A DNA stretch of 64,000 nucleotides, from assembly GCA_934249265.1 (NCBI GenBank), contig CAKQKQ010000004.1:1-64000 (forward strand), given 5' to 3'. Below, piece by piece: positions 54,840 through 63,763 of this stretch. Within the stretch, counting starts at the first letter, position 1. Each line of letters starts with the position of its first letter. Source of the stretch: an uncultured Clostridia bacterium. GTDB lineage: Bacteria > Bacillota > Clostridia > Christensenellales > Borkfalkiaceae. The notes beneath the pieces are model-generated. The model saw only the letters and a program-made list of their open reading frames with translations, did not search any database and was not told the origin of the DNA. The position numbers were made by a program, and so were the translations under genes.

Positions 54840-55286
54840 TTAAACAACCGTAATGTACAAAAAGACTGTTCTTGAATTCCATAAATCAGATGTAGAATCA
54901 GCATAAACCCGAAAATAATATTCTCCTTTTTCACGAATGAATTTAGGTTTTTCTTCATTATACTTTTGCCCGACCTTACCATAAAATGATTGAAACACAT
55001 TTGCCCCACCAAATGATGGTTCAAACCATTTATCACCCCAACGCGGATGCTGAGGTAAATTATATGAATCGACGTGAAAATACATTTCGTTTCCGGTGTA
55101 TTTAAATTCATACGTCAATTCTGAAACGTCGGGAGTAAATATCCACTCACTGTTGAAATTGTTTTTGATTTTTATTGTAACGTCATATTTTTTGTCTTTT
55201 TCGTCTTTACCGCACCCTATCAAGCAAAAACTTAACGCCAAAATACAACTAATAATTAAAACAATAACTTTCTTGCATTTTTCCAT
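54840..55286 (-). CDS. Small lipoprotein, first gene of the giant-protein cluster
   Basis: A 148-residue lipoprotein: KVIVLIISCILALSFCLIGC gives a lipobox LIGC near residue 24. The mature part is beta-rich (VTIKIKNNFNSEWIFTPDVS, ending EYYFRVYADSTSDL, RTVFLYITVV), like a substrate-binding or inhibitor-type domain. Start ATG at 55286 is chosen because GAGGG lies upstream and the signal sequence follows. It is 21 bases from the secreted gene, so a single operon is likely. Function unknown. Confidence 0.72.
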   Translation of the reverse strand: MEKCKKVIVLIISCILALSFCLIGCGKDEKDKKYDVTIKIKNNFNSEWIFTPDVSELTYEFKYTGNEMYFHVDSYNLPQHPRWGDKWFEPSFGGANVFQSFYGKVGQKYNEEKPKFIREKGEYYFRVYADSTSDLWNSRTVFLYITVV

Positions 55287-55446
55287 AATAACCCTCGCCA
55301 ATTTATTGTCTGTCTATATATATTAACATATAGTAAGATTATTTTCAAGGAAATTTCGCAACTAATCGACCGTTTTTAATTGCTTTTTAATCGCCTAAAT
55401 TTTTGCGGACTGTAAGTGTGAATTTTGCGACTATAACCACATTTTC

Positions 55447-55484
55447 TGTCGCGTTTAGCGCAAACGTATGCGGTAAACGCGACA
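55447..55484. repeat. Dispersed palindromic repeat, copy F (best copy)
   Basis: Begins TGTCGCGTTTA and ends TAAACGCGACA, an 11-bp perfect match of the ends, around GCGCAAACGTATGCGG. Confidence 0.8.
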
Positions 55485-55520
55485 GACTCCGCATTTTACC
55501 ACGTTGTTTTACACATATAA

Positions 55521-55560
55521 AAAGCCGCCCTTTTTATTCAAAATAAAAGGCGGCAAAAAT
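55521..55560 (-). terminator. Terminator of the 132-residue protein gene
   Basis: GCCGCC and GGCGGC extended by T/A pairs around a short loop. TTTTTATATG follows on the minus strand. Confidence 0.85.
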
Positions 55561-55578
55561 TTTTAAATTTAATTGCGT

Positions 55579-55977
55579 TTATACAAACTTTTCGTACTGC
55601 ATTTCGTTTTTATATCTTTCAAGCGCGGCGCGATATTTGTTGGAAAGTTCCATTGAATAGCGTTGCTTTTGCTCGTAAGACAGCGACGCATAATATTCTT
55701 TGTCGGTAAGTCTACCCAAAATATCGCTCGTTTCGCCCACCGTGTCGAGAATGGTTTTTACCTTTTGGTAAAATTCTTCGTCTTCTTTACTACCGCCTTT
55801 TACTGCGGTAGCGGCTTTGTTTTGGTAATACTCGATTACCTTGGACGCATTTACTCCCTCTTGGTCGGCTTTGGCGACTTGCTCGTTTACTTCTTCTTTG
55901 TGTTTTTCCCAAAAACCCGATTTCATGCGGTTTTTCGCTTCTTTCGCCAATTGGCGAAAACTTTTTTCCTTATCCAT
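55579..55977 (-). CDS. Small helical protein of unknown function
   Basis: A 132-residue, charged, mostly helical cytoplasmic protein with no signal or membrane segment. Features: MDKEKSFRQLAKEAKNRMKS, a GFWEKHKEEVNEQV stretch and SYEQKQRYSMELSNKYRAAL. I do not recognise the family; a coiled-coil-like middle is possible. It has a strong AAAGGAG site and its own terminator, so it is probably real and separate from rpsU. Confidence 0.75.
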   Translation of the reverse strand: MDKEKSFRQLAKEAKNRMKSGFWEKHKEEVNEQVAKADQEGVNASKVIEYYQNKAATAVKGGSKEDEEFYQKVKTILDTVGETSDILGRLTDKEYYASLSYEQKQRYSMELSNKYRAALERYKNEMQYEKFV

Positions 55978-56040
55978 ATTTCTCCTTTAAAATTACAAGC
56001 GGCGGCATAATTAATCGCCGTTAACAATGTACTGCAACAA

Positions 56041-56082
56041 AAATAAAAACGCCCGCCAAAATCAAAAAATTTCAGCGGGTGT
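56041..56082 (-). terminator. Terminator of rpsU
   Basis: ACGCCCGC and GCGGGTGT pair with one G-U around an 18-nt loop; T-rich sequence follows on the minus strand. Confidence 0.8.
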
Positions 56083-56087
56083 AAAAA

Positions 56088-56267
56088 TTAGCCTTTCATA
56101 TTTCTCTTTCTGGCAGCTTCTGCCTTCTTTTTTCTTCTTACCGCAGGCTTTTCGTAAAATTCTTTGCGGCGTAAATCTCCGATGATGCCGTCTCTTGCGC
56201 ACTTTCTTTTAAATCTGCGAAGAGCGTCTTCCAACGATTGGTTTTCACCAACTCTTACCGTAGACAT
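56088..56267 (-). CDS. rpsU: 30S ribosomal protein S21
   Basis: A 59-residue ribosomal protein: [20 protein letters not shown], then [20 protein letters not shown] and a Lys/Arg-rich end with RKRNMKG. It is a component of the small ribosomal subunit near the mRNA anti-Shine-Dalgarno contact. AAAGGAGGG precedes the ATG. A perfect-consensus promoter and a leader hairpin lie just upstream, and rpsU is commonly found beside this heat-shock cluster in Bacillota. Confidence 0.97.
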   Translation of the reverse strand: MSTVRVGENQSLEDALRRFKRKCARDGIIGDLRRKEFYEKPAVRRKKKAEAARKRNMKG

Positions 56268-56283
56268 GTATATTCAACCCTCC

Positions 56284-56354
56284 TTTGCCCTATGGCAAAT
56301 GACTACTTTCACATTAAGCATATATATTATATAGAAAAATATGCCTATTGTCAA
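56284..56354 (-). promoter_or_regulatory. rpsU promoter and leader hairpin
   Basis: Minus strand TTGACA (56349-56354), 17 bases, TATAAT (56326-56331): an ideal promoter. TTTGCC, ATAG loop and GGCAAA (56284-56299) form a hairpin that abuts the ribosome binding site. Confidence 0.88.
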
Positions 56355-56379
56355 CAAATTTTATCGCAATTTGTAAAAT

Positions 56380-56718
56380 TTATGCCGGTTGCCAGCCCAT
56401 TTTTTGCCCGCAAAGTATGTGAATATGCAAATGCGGCACGCTTTGACCTGCATCGTCGCCTTGGTTTATCACGAGCCTATATCCGCCTTCTAAATGCAAC
56501 ACGTCTTTAAGGGTGGGTATGGTCGCTAAAATTTTGCCGAGCATAACCTCGTCTTTTTCGGTCATTTCGCTTAAATATTTAAAATGCGTCTTGGGTATGG
56601 CGAGATAATGATATTTTGCCTTTGGCTCGATATCGCAAATGATAACCATGTTTTCGTCTTCATACACCTTGTTTACGGGAATTTCTCCGTTTGCAAATTT
56701 ACAAAATAAACAATCCAT
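56380..56718 (-). CDS. HIT family nucleotide-binding hydrolase
   Basis: A 112-residue histidine-triad protein, probably hydrolysing AMP-linked substrates such as adenosine phosphoramidates. It opens CLFCKFANGEIPVNKVYEDE, has YLAIPKTHF and ends with the HxHxH triad HLHIHILCGQKMGW near residue 98. AAAGGAG precedes the ATG. It is adjacent to mtaB in the heat-shock gene run. Confidence 0.95.
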   Translation of the reverse strand: MDCLFCKFANGEIPVNKVYEDENMVIICDIEPKAKYHYLAIPKTHFKYLSEMTEKDEVMLGKILATIPTLKDVLHLEGGYRLVINQGDDAGQSVPHLHIHILCGQKMGWQPA

Positions 56719-56887
56719 TTTTATTCTCCTTTACGTTTTCCGCTTATTTTAGGCTGTAATTTTTGATTTTTACCGCTTATTTTCGGCGACGTATTTTTAT
56801 TGTTTTTTGCCGTTTTTGCGGCGTTTTTAACGCTGTTTACGGCGGTTTTAAATTAATTTTAAGCAATTTCACCCTATTTTATATGGG

Positions 56888-58123
56888 TTATTTCACTATT
56901 TCGGCTTTTGCGCCGTCGAGATATTTTTCGATAAGTTTTACCTTTACAAGTTTGTCTGTCGGCTTTTCGTTTACGTACACTCTGATGTAATTTTCGGTGT
57001 AACCAACGGTCATTCCGTCTTGTTCTTCTTCGGGCAAAAACTCTAAAATTTTGCCGAGATTTTTATTTATAAACTTATCTTTTTGCACTTCTTTTGCTTC
57101 GATAAGTCTGTTTAATCTGTCCTTTTTAATTTCGGGCGCAAGTTCTTTAAGTTTCGCGCCGACAGTGCCCTCTCGCCTCGAATACGGAAAGCAATGCACG
57201 TCGGAAAATTCGACCTCGGTTACAAGCGCGAGCGTGTCTGAAAAGTCTTGCTCGGTCTCGGTGGAATAGCCGACTATTATGTCCGTGGTTATGCCGGCGT
57301 TTGGATAAAATTTCCTTATTAAATCGACCTTCTCTTTAAACTGTTCTCTCGTGTAGTGCCTATTCATTTCTTTAAGCACTTTGTTGCTGCCCGACTGCAA
57401 TGACAAGTGAAAATGCGGGGCGAAATCTTTAAGTTGTTTAGTCGCAGACAAAAATTCTTCGTCGATTACGTTTACTTCGAGCGAACCCAGCCTTATTCGG
57501 CAATTTACGTCTTTAAGGCTATTAATAAGCCCCGTTAAACCGACGCCGCCGTAATTGTACGCCGTAAGATTTATGCCCGTAATTACCGCCTCGACGGGCG
57601 ACAAATATTCGATTTCTTTTATAACGTTTTGCGGGTCTCTCGACCTACTTCTGCCCCTTAAATAAGGAATAATGCAGTAAGAACAAAAGTTGTTGCAGCC
57701 GTCTTGAACCTTGATATACGCCCTTGCGTTGCTTGTTTTTGCGGGCAAATATTCTTCGTAATAATCGGCGGAATCGTCGATTTTCTCGCCCTTTTCTTCG
57801 AGCATGGAAAGTATTTTGTCTTTAGATTTAGTGCCCGTGACGAGCGTAACGCCCTCTTTATTTAAAAAGTCTTCGGGGGCTTTTTCCGACGCGCAACCCG
57901 TGATGATTATTTTTGCGTTTTCGTTGTATTTTTTCACCCTCGCCACCGCTTGACGGGATTTCTTTTCCGCCTCGCCCGTGACGGCGCAAGTGTTGATTAT
58001 GTATAAATCGGCATAACCGAGTTCGTCCGAGGTTTCGTACCCGAGACTTTTAAGCCCGTTTATAAGTGCCGAACTTTCACAAAAATTTACTTTGCAACCA
58101 AGCGTAAAAACTACCGCTTTCAT
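56888..58123 (-). CDS. mtaB: tRNA (t6A37) methylthiotransferase MtaB
   Basis: A 411-residue radical-SAM enzyme converting t6A37 to ms2t6A in tRNA. N-terminal cluster Cys in LGCKVNFCES and CAVTGEAEKK, the radical-SAM motif CNNFCSYCII near residue 142 followed by YLRGRSRSR, and a C-terminal TRAM-like domain. CNNFCSYC is the CxxxCxxC set that binds the SAM cluster. Its ATG overlaps the rsmE stop by four bases (ATGA), so it is translated after rsmE. It complements the t6A genes at 3.5-4.5 kb. Confidence 0.95.
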   Translation of the reverse strand: MKAVVFTLGCKVNFCESSALINGLKSLGYETSDELGYADLYIINTCAVTGEAEKKSRQAVARVKKYNENAKIIITGCASEKAPEDFLNKEGVTLVTGTKSKDKILSMLEEKGEKIDDSADYYEEYLPAKTSNARAYIKVQDGCNNFCSYCIIPYLRGRSRSRDPQNVIKEIEYLSPVEAVITGINLTAYNYGGVGLTGLINSLKDVNCRIRLGSLEVNVIDEEFLSATKQLKDFAPHFHLSLQSGSNKVLKEMNRHYTREQFKEKVDLIRKFYPNAGITTDIIVGYSTETEQDFSDTLALVTEVEFSDVHCFPYSRREGTVGAKLKELAPEIKKDRLNRLIEAKEVQKDKFINKNLGKILEFLPEEEQDGMTVGYTENYIRVYVNEKPTDKLVKVKLIEKYLDGAKAEIVK

Positions 58124-58836
58124 TGTAATTCTCCCAATAAATATACGACTATAGAAGTCATAACGATCGCCGCCGTTTCGGCGCGCAAAATTCTTTTACC
58201 AAGCGACACCGTGCTATAGCCGAGGTCTGCCGCCGTTTGCGCCTCTTCAACCGAAAAACCGCCTTCGCTGCCCACAACTATCGCCGTGTCGCCCTCGATT
58301 TTTTCCAAAGAAGTCGAATTTTCTGTGACAAATTCGCAAGCGAATAACTTATTTTTTGCGTTTTCGCCATGTAAAAGAGCCTTTTCAAACGTATCCTCGT
58401 ACAAAATTTCGGGCGCGATACTTCTGCCGCACTGCTTTGCCGATTCGACGGACACCCTTTTAAGGCGTTGAAGTTTGTTGTCGTTTATATAAGCCGAGCA
58501 AAATTTGGACGAAAACACGACTATTTTTTTCACTCCGAGTTCGACTGCTTTTTGCACGACGAGTTCGGTTTTGTCGCCTTTTAAATATCCGCAAATTAGC
58601 GTGACGGCGTTTTTACACTCGCACTCCGAAACCCTTTGCTCGATTACTTTTGCCGAAAAACTCTTTTTATCAACTTGCGTGATACTTGCGAGATATTCTT
58701 TTTCGGTGTTGTCGCAAAGTATGATTTCGTCGCCAACGCGAAGTCTTAAAGTGTTGACCGCGTGGTTGTATTCTTCTCCGCTCACGGTGGTTACGTCGCT
58801 TACTCCTTCGACGAAAAATCTCCTCGGTCCGCTCAT
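58120..58836 (-). CDS. rsmE: 16S rRNA m3U1498 methyltransferase RsmE
   Basis: A 238-residue SPOUT-class enzyme: N-terminal PUA-like part (RRFFVEGVSDVTTVSGEEYN) and C-terminal trefoil knot with VVGSEGGFSVEEAQTAADLG and SLGKRILRAETAAIVMT. The start is the ATG at 58836, which overlaps the prmA stop as ATGA; a frame nine codons longer starts inside prmA. Order prmA-rsmE-mtaB matches other Bacillota. Confidence 0.95.
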   Translation of the reverse strand: MSGPRRFFVEGVSDVTTVSGEEYNHAVNTLRLRVGDEIILCDNTEKEYLASITQVDKKSFSAKVIEQRVSECECKNAVTLICGYLKGDKTELVVQKAVELGVKKIVVFSSKFCSAYINDNKLQRLKRVSVESAKQCGRSIAPEILYEDTFEKALLHGENAKNKLFACEFVTENSTSLEKIEGDTAIVVGSEGGFSVEEAQTAADLGYSTVSLGKRILRAETAAIVMTSIVVYLLGELQ

Positions 58837-59777
58837 TGTTTCACCATAGAAAGTGCCGTCCACTCTCCCTTCGTCCTCGATTTATCGACTTTGAAACAAT
58901 GTTTTTCATAGCCCGAAATTACGTCGTTTACTCTGTCGTTTAATATTCCGCTTAAAATAATTCTGCCGCCTTTTTTGATATGTTTGTCTATCGTTTTGAC
59001 AAGAATGAGCAATACGTCTGCTGTAATGTTGGCAACGATGAGGTCGGCGCACACGTCTTTATCGTCTAACAAATTACCTTCGTCGACGACGCAAGCGTCG
59101 CTTACGTTGTTTAACGCGCAGTTGCGTTTTGCCGTCTCGACGGCTACGGGGTCGTTGTCTACCATGTACACTTTTCCCGCACCGAGATTAGCGCACGCTA
59201 TGCCTAAAATTCCGCTGCCCGTGCCTACGTCTACGGCGGTCATACCCTCTTTTACGTACTCGCTTAAAAACTCTATACACATGGAAGTGGTTTCGTGTTC
59301 GCCCGTGCCAAACGCCATGTTCGACTCGATGCGCACGATTTTTTGCCCGTCTTTAGGTTGAGCCTCGATCCACTCGGGACAAACGAGAATTTTGCCAAGG
59401 TCAATTGGGCGGTAATGCTTTCTCCACACCTCTATCCAATCGTCGCCGTCAACTTCTCTCTTGACCGCTTCGAGCGAGCCGAAATCTAAATAACCTTGCG
59501 CATTTTTCTTCATTTCGTGCAAACGCGACTCTATTTGCGGTATTATTTTTGCCGCCGAGTCCACGTCGAAATAAGCCTTTACGAGCGTGCCGTTTGTAAA
59601 AGACTTCATTACGCCATCTTCTATATAATCGAAGGTAGAACGGCGATTTTCGATGAGTTCTACCACGTCTTTTACGTCGCAAATAGCCACGCCGTAATCG
59701 GTGTATTCCCACATTAAATCCGAAACGAGTTCTTGCGCTTCGGACGTTGTCGATATTGTCAATTCAACGTATTTCAT
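58833..59777 (-). CDS. prmA: Ribosomal protein L11 methyltransferase PrmA
   Basis: A 314-residue SAM methyltransferase acting on ribosomal protein L11. N-terminal substrate-recognition domain, then the SAM-binding GMTAVDVGTGSGILGIACAN near residue 180, MVDNDPVAVE and LIVANITADVL (post-motif NIxA). The start MKYVELTI is chosen for family match, though no clear ribosome binding site precedes it; a TTG 13 codons upstream is weaker. Confidence 0.93.
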   Translation of the reverse strand: MKYVELTISTTSEAQELVSDLMWEYTDYGVAICDVKDVVELIENRRSTFDYIEDGVMKSFTNGTLVKAYFDVDSAAKIIPQIESRLHEMKKNAQGYLDFGSLEAVKREVDGDDWIEVWRKHYRPIDLGKILVCPEWIEAQPKDGQKIVRIESNMAFGTGEHETTSMCIEFLSEYVKEGMTAVDVGTGSGILGIACANLGAGKVYMVDNDPVAVETAKRNCALNNVSDACVVDEGNLLDDKDVCADLIVANITADVLLILVKTIDKHIKKGGRIILSGILNDRVNDVISGYEKHCFKVDKSRTKGEWTALSMVKQ

Positions 59778-60031
59778 ACAATAAAGTTTAACACATTTTT
59801 TTATATTTAACAACAATTTTTTGCATAAACCTTTTTATATTTTGCCTTTAAAAACGGGTTAAACACATACTTGCGGTTTTTTTGATAAAAACGGCATACT
59901 TACCTTTTTATTTTTGCCTAACAAACCTTTTTATATTGTTCGTTCGGCTTAAGGTATGTAACTGAATAAAACGCGTGAAATTATGTAGTATTTTTCCGCC
60001 ATAAATCAATAAGAGGTTGCGACAGAGCCGT
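59778..60031. other. AT-rich intergenic region without a gene
   Basis: About 250 bases of T-rich sequence with recurring CTTTTTATATT words (59829, 59947). No gene or RNA recognised. A prmA promoter is expected here but not clearly resolved. Confidence 0.4.
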
Positions 60032-60062
60032 AAAAAAAAGACTACCGAAATTATCGATAGTC
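60032..60062 (-). terminator. Terminator of dnaJ
   Basis: GACTA-CGA and TCG-TAGTC pair with one mismatch around a 5-nt loop; T8 follows on the minus strand. Confidence 0.85.
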
Positions 60063-60091
60063 CCATCGGCAATAAAAGTTGCCGTATATGT

Positions 60092-61225
60092 TTATTTTTC
60101 CTCGTACGGGTCTACTCCGTATAGACTTTGTACGTTGTTTGAATAGTTTTTGATATCGGAATACTGCTTAATTTCCAACTCGTCGTCGAAGTCTTCAAGC
60201 ATTTTCTTTTGCGACCTACCGACCTTTGTGGGCACTTCGATTTTGACGGTTATATACAAATTGCCCGTACCTCTCGACGACTGAATACCCTTGCCTCTCA
60301 TCACGAAAGTCTTTCCGCTTTGAGTGCCTGCCGGCACACCGAAATCGACCGCATTGTCGACCGTGGGTACTTTTACAGTGCCGCCCAAAACAGCCGTTTT
60401 ATAAGAAATGGGCACTTCTACGTATAAATCGAAGCCTTTTCTCGTCAACATTTTATGCGGAGCGACCTTGAAAAGCACGATTAAATCGCCGCACTCGCCG
60501 CCGTAAGGAGACGCGTTGCCCGCGCCCTTTTTGGTCATATAACTGCCCGTATCCGCGCCCGCGGGTATATCGAGCACAACGGTGTTTTGCTTTCTGTTGT
60601 AGCCTTTACCGCCGCAGTCGGGACATTTTTCGAGAATTATTTTACCCAAGCCGCCGCAAGCGGGACATGCGCGCGTGGAAACAGTACGGAAAAATCCATT
60701 GCCGGCCGAGTATTGCACTTGACCCGTGCCTTGGCATTTATCGCACGTTTTAAACGCCGTGCCGTCTTTACTGCCGTTGCCCTTGCAAGACTTGCAAGGT
60801 TCTTTACGCATATAATTTATCTCTCTTCTGCAACCTTTTGCCGCGTCGAGGAAAGAAAGTTCGACTTCGACCGTCACGTCGTCGCCCTTGGTGCTTCTTT
60901 GCGCCCTTGAGCCGCCACCCGTAAATTGCGAGAAAATATCGCCGAAAATATCCGAAAAGCCGCTAAACCCTTGACCCGAAAAGCCACCGCCGCCGAACGC
61001 CGAAGCACCGGGGTGCTCGAGTTCGTAGTCGTATTTTTTTCTCTTTTCGGGGTCGGAAAGCGTTTCGTTAGCCTCGTTTATTTCCTTAAACTTCTCGGCG
61101 CACGTTTCGTCTCCCGGGTGAAGGTCGGGGTGATACTGCTTGACAAGTTTTCTGTATGCCGATTTGATTTCGTCTTGTGAAGCGGTTTTTTCCACTCCGA
61201 GTATTTTATAATAATCTGCTGCCAT
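60092..61225 (-). CDS. dnaJ: Chaperone DnaJ
   Basis: A 377-residue type I J-protein that stimulates the DnaK ATPase and delivers unfolded proteins. J domain 1-70 with HPD in KQYHPDLHPG, Gly/Phe-rich linker 75-110 (FGGGGFSGQGFSGFSDIFGD), four zinc-binding CxxCxGxG-type repeats at 145-210 (CKSCKGNG, CDKCQGTG, CPACGGLG, CPDCGGKG) and C-terminal substrate domains. AAAGG precedes the ATG. A hairpin between dnaK and dnaJ may lower its expression. Confidence 0.97.
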   Translation of the reverse strand: MAADYYKILGVEKTASQDEIKSAYRKLVKQYHPDLHPGDETCAEKFKEINEANETLSDPEKRKKYDYELEHPGASAFGGGGFSGQGFSGFSDIFGDIFSQFTGGGSRAQRSTKGDDVTVEVELSFLDAAKGCRREINYMRKEPCKSCKGNGSKDGTAFKTCDKCQGTGQVQYSAGNGFFRTVSTRACPACGGLGKIILEKCPDCGGKGYNRKQNTVVLDIPAGADTGSYMTKKGAGNASPYGGECGDLIVLFKVAPHKMLTRKGFDLYVEVPISYKTAVLGGTVKVPTVDNAVDFGVPAGTQSGKTFVMRGKGIQSSRGTGNLYITVKIEVPTKVGRSQKKMLEDFDDELEIKQYSDIKNYSNNVQSLYGVDPYEEK

Positions 61226-61254
61226 AAAATTTACCTTTTATTCTTTAAAATAAA

Positions 61255-61288
61255 CGGATATAAGGAGGAAAACTTCCTCCTTTATCCG
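61255..61288 (-). terminator. Hairpin between dnaK and dnaJ, possible partial terminator
   Basis: CGGATA-AAGGAGGAA pairs with TTCCTCCTT-TATCCG (15 bp, one bulged base, 3-nt loop), then TTTATTTTAAAG on the minus strand. It would reduce read-through into dnaJ or protect the dnaK mRNA end. Confidence 0.7.
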
Positions 61289-61342
61289 CAATATGTGTGC
61301 TATTTATTAGACTTTTGCAAATCTTTATTCGATTTTCATCGA

Positions 61343-63133
61343 TTAGTTGCCTTGGTGGAATTCGGTGTCTCCGTCAGCGGGCTGCTCTTGCGCGCCTTGC
61401 GCTTGTTGATAAAGTTTTGCAAATACGTCTTGTGCTTCTTTAGAAAGTTTTTCGGTAGCCGCTTTAATTCTGTCGGTATCGTTGCTTTCAAGTTCGGTCT
61501 TCGCCTCTTTTACAGCGTCTTCGAGTTTTGCCTTGTCTTCTGCGGAAATCTTGTCGCCGCTGTCTTTTAAGGTCTTTTCGATTTGGAAAATAAGTCCGTC
61601 GAGACCGTTTTTAGCGTCAACCGCTTCTTTTCTCTTCTTGTCTTCCGCTTCGTATTGTTGAGCCTCTTTAACAGCCTTGTCGATTTCGTCTTCGGAAAGG
61701 TTTGTAGAAGAAGTAATGGTGATGTCGGCTTGTTTTTGAGTACCTAAATCCTTTGCGGTAACGTGTACGATACCGTTTGCGTCGATATCGAACGTAACTT
61801 CGATTTGAGGAACGCCCTTAGGAGCGGGTGCGATACCCGAAAGATTGAATTGACCAAGCGTCTTGTTGCCGTCAGCCATCTTTCTTTCACCTTGCAAAAT
61901 GTGAATAGTAACTTCGGTTTGGTTGTCCGCCGCCGTCGAGAATACTTGAGACTTTTTAGCGGGGATAGTGGTATTTCTTTCGATAAGCGGAGTGCATACG
62001 CCGCCGAGCGTTTCGATGCCGAGCGTAAGCGGAGTTACGTCGAGAAGAAGTACGTCTTTAACTTCGCCGCTCAATACGCCGCCTTGAATTGCCGCGCCGA
62101 TAGCAACACATTCGTCGGGGTTGATGCCCTTGAACGGCTCTTTACCCGTTTCTTTTCTTACTGCGTCGACAACTGCGGGAATTCTTGTAGAACCACCGAC
62201 AAGGATAACCTTTTCAATGTCGTTATAAGACAAGTTTGCGTCTTTCATAGCCTTTTGAAGAGGATCTAACGTCATCTTTACAAGGTCGTCGGTAAGTGCG
62301 TCGAATTTTTGTTTAGTAAGCGTAACGTCGAGGTGTTTAGGACCTGTAGCGTCAGCAGTTATATAAGGAAGGTTGACGTTTGTGGAAGAAGTGGAAGAAA
62401 GTTCTATCTTCGCTTTTTCGGCAGCCTCTTTCAACCTTTGCATTGCCATTTTATCTTTGGACAAATCGATACCCTCTTTGGACTTGAAGTCGTCAACAAG
62501 GTAATCCATTATTCTCTTATCGAAGTCGTCGCCGCCGAGCATGCAGTTACCGTTGGTAGCCAAAACTTCGAATACGCCGTCGCCTATTTCAAGAATAGAT
62601 ACATCGAACGTGCCGCCGCCCAAGTCGTAAATGATTACTTTGTGCGACTTTGTCTCTTTATCAAGACCGTAAGCAAGCGCAGCCGCCGTAGGTTCGTTGA
62701 TTACACGAAGAACGTTGAGTCCCGCGATTTTGCCCGCGTCTTTGGTCGCTTGTCTTTGACTGTCGGTAAAGTATGCGGGGCAAGTGATTACCGCGTCTTT
62801 AACCGGTTCGCCGATATAAGCCTCGGCGTCTTTTTTAAGTTTTGAAAGTATCATTGCGGAAATCTCTTGAGGAGAATATTGTTTTCCGTCGATATTTACT
62901 TTATAATCAGAACCCATATGTCTCTTTATGGAGATAACAGTTCTGTCTGCGTTTGCTACTGCTTGACGTTTTGCTACTTGACCGACGAGTCTTTCGCCGT
63001 CTTTTTGGAAACCTACTACCGAGGGGGTCGTTCTCGAACCTTCGGCATTTGCGATTACGACGGGTTCGCCGCCTTCCATTACCGCTACGCAAGAATTTGT
63101 AGTACCTAAATCTATTCCTATAACTTTACTCAT
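61343..63133 (-). CDS. dnaK: Chaperone DnaK (Hsp70)
   Basis: A 596-residue ATP-driven chaperone. N-terminal ATPase: [40 protein letters not shown] near residue 170, [13 protein letters not shown] near 310. A substrate-binding domain follows from about 370 ([17 protein letters not shown]), then a helical lid. Full length and motif content are normal. AAAGGAGATAT precedes the ATG. It follows grpE in the usual order. Confidence 0.98.
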   Translation of the reverse strand: MSKVIGIDLGTTNSCVAVMEGGEPVVIANAEGSRTTPSVVGFQKDGERLVGQVAKRQAVANADRTVISIKRHMGSDYKVNIDGKQYSPQEISAMILSKLKKDAEAYIGEPVKDAVITCPAYFTDSQRQATKDAGKIAGLNVLRVINEPTAAALAYGLDKETKSHKVIIYDLGGGTFDVSILEIGDGVFEVLATNGNCMLGGDDFDKRIMDYLVDDFKSKEGIDLSKDKMAMQRLKEAAEKAKIELSSTSSTNVNLPYITADATGPKHLDVTLTKQKFDALTDDLVKMTLDPLQKAMKDANLSYNDIEKVILVGGSTRIPAVVDAVRKETGKEPFKGINPDECVAIGAAIQGGVLSGEVKDVLLLDVTPLTLGIETLGGVCTPLIERNTTIPAKKSQVFSTAADNQTEVTIHILQGERKMADGNKTLGQFNLSGIAPAPKGVPQIEVTFDIDANGIVHVTAKDLGTQKQADITITSSTNLSEDEIDKAVKEAQQYEAEDKKRKEAVDAKNGLDGLIFQIEKTLKDSGDKISAEDKAKLEDAVKEAKTELESNDTDRIKAATEKLSKEAQDVFAKLYQQAQGAQEQPADGDTEFHQGN

Positions 63134-63212
63134 AATTTTATATCTCCTTTTTTGGTATTTTTCTAATTTGAAATTTATATGTTCGGCTTTTATTTAAAAA
63201 CCGTAAAACGCT

Positions 63213-63758
63213 TTATTTTACAACGACGACTTGCGCGTAACGCACAACTTTGTCGTTAAGTTTATAACCCTTTCTGAATACGGTTTTTACCGTACCTTCT
63301 TCTTCGCCGTCCTCTGCTTCTGCTTGCATTACCGCTTCGGCAAAGTTGGGGTCGAATTTTTCTCCTACGGGGTTGATTTCTTCGAGTCCGAGATTTTTAA
63401 TGACTTCGTTATATTGTTTGAATATAAGTTCAAGTCCTTGTTTGGTCTTTTCGTCGAGGTCGAAAGCAAGTCCTCTTTCGAGGTTGTCGCCGATTACTAA
63501 AATTTTCTTGATAGCGTCCGTTTGTCCGTCGAGATAAGCGGTTGCCCTTTCGGTTTGCGTGCGCTTTCTGTAATTGTCGTACTCGGCTGTCACTCTATAC
63601 CATTTATCCTTGTATTCCTCTGCGAGTTTTGCGTTTTTTTCCGCTTGCTCTTTAAAGGACTCTTCGTGATGCTTGGTTTCGTGCTCTTTGTTTGCCTTGT
63701 TTGTTTCTTTTTCTTTATTTTCTTCTTGTTTAACGTCTTGTTTGTTTTCTTTTTCCAT
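63213..63758 (-). CDS. grpE: Nucleotide exchange factor GrpE
   Basis: A 181-residue exchange factor for DnaK. A Lys/Glu-rich N-terminal coiled coil (1-70) leads to WYRVTAEYDNYRKRTQTERA, then FDLDEKTKQGLELIFKQYNE and the C-terminal beta domain EEINPVGEKFDPNFAEAVMQ. It starts six bases after the hrcA stop, with the ribosome binding site GGTAG sharing that region. Confidence 0.96.
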   Translation of the reverse strand: MEKENKQDVKQEENKEKETNKANKEHETKHHEESFKEQAEKNAKLAEEYKDKWYRVTAEYDNYRKRTQTERATAYLDGQTDAIKKILVIGDNLERGLAFDLDEKTKQGLELIFKQYNEVIKNLGLEEINPVGEKFDPNFAEAVMQAEAEDGEEEGTVKTVFRKGYKLNDKVVRYAQVVVVK

Positions 63759-63763
63759 TTTTA

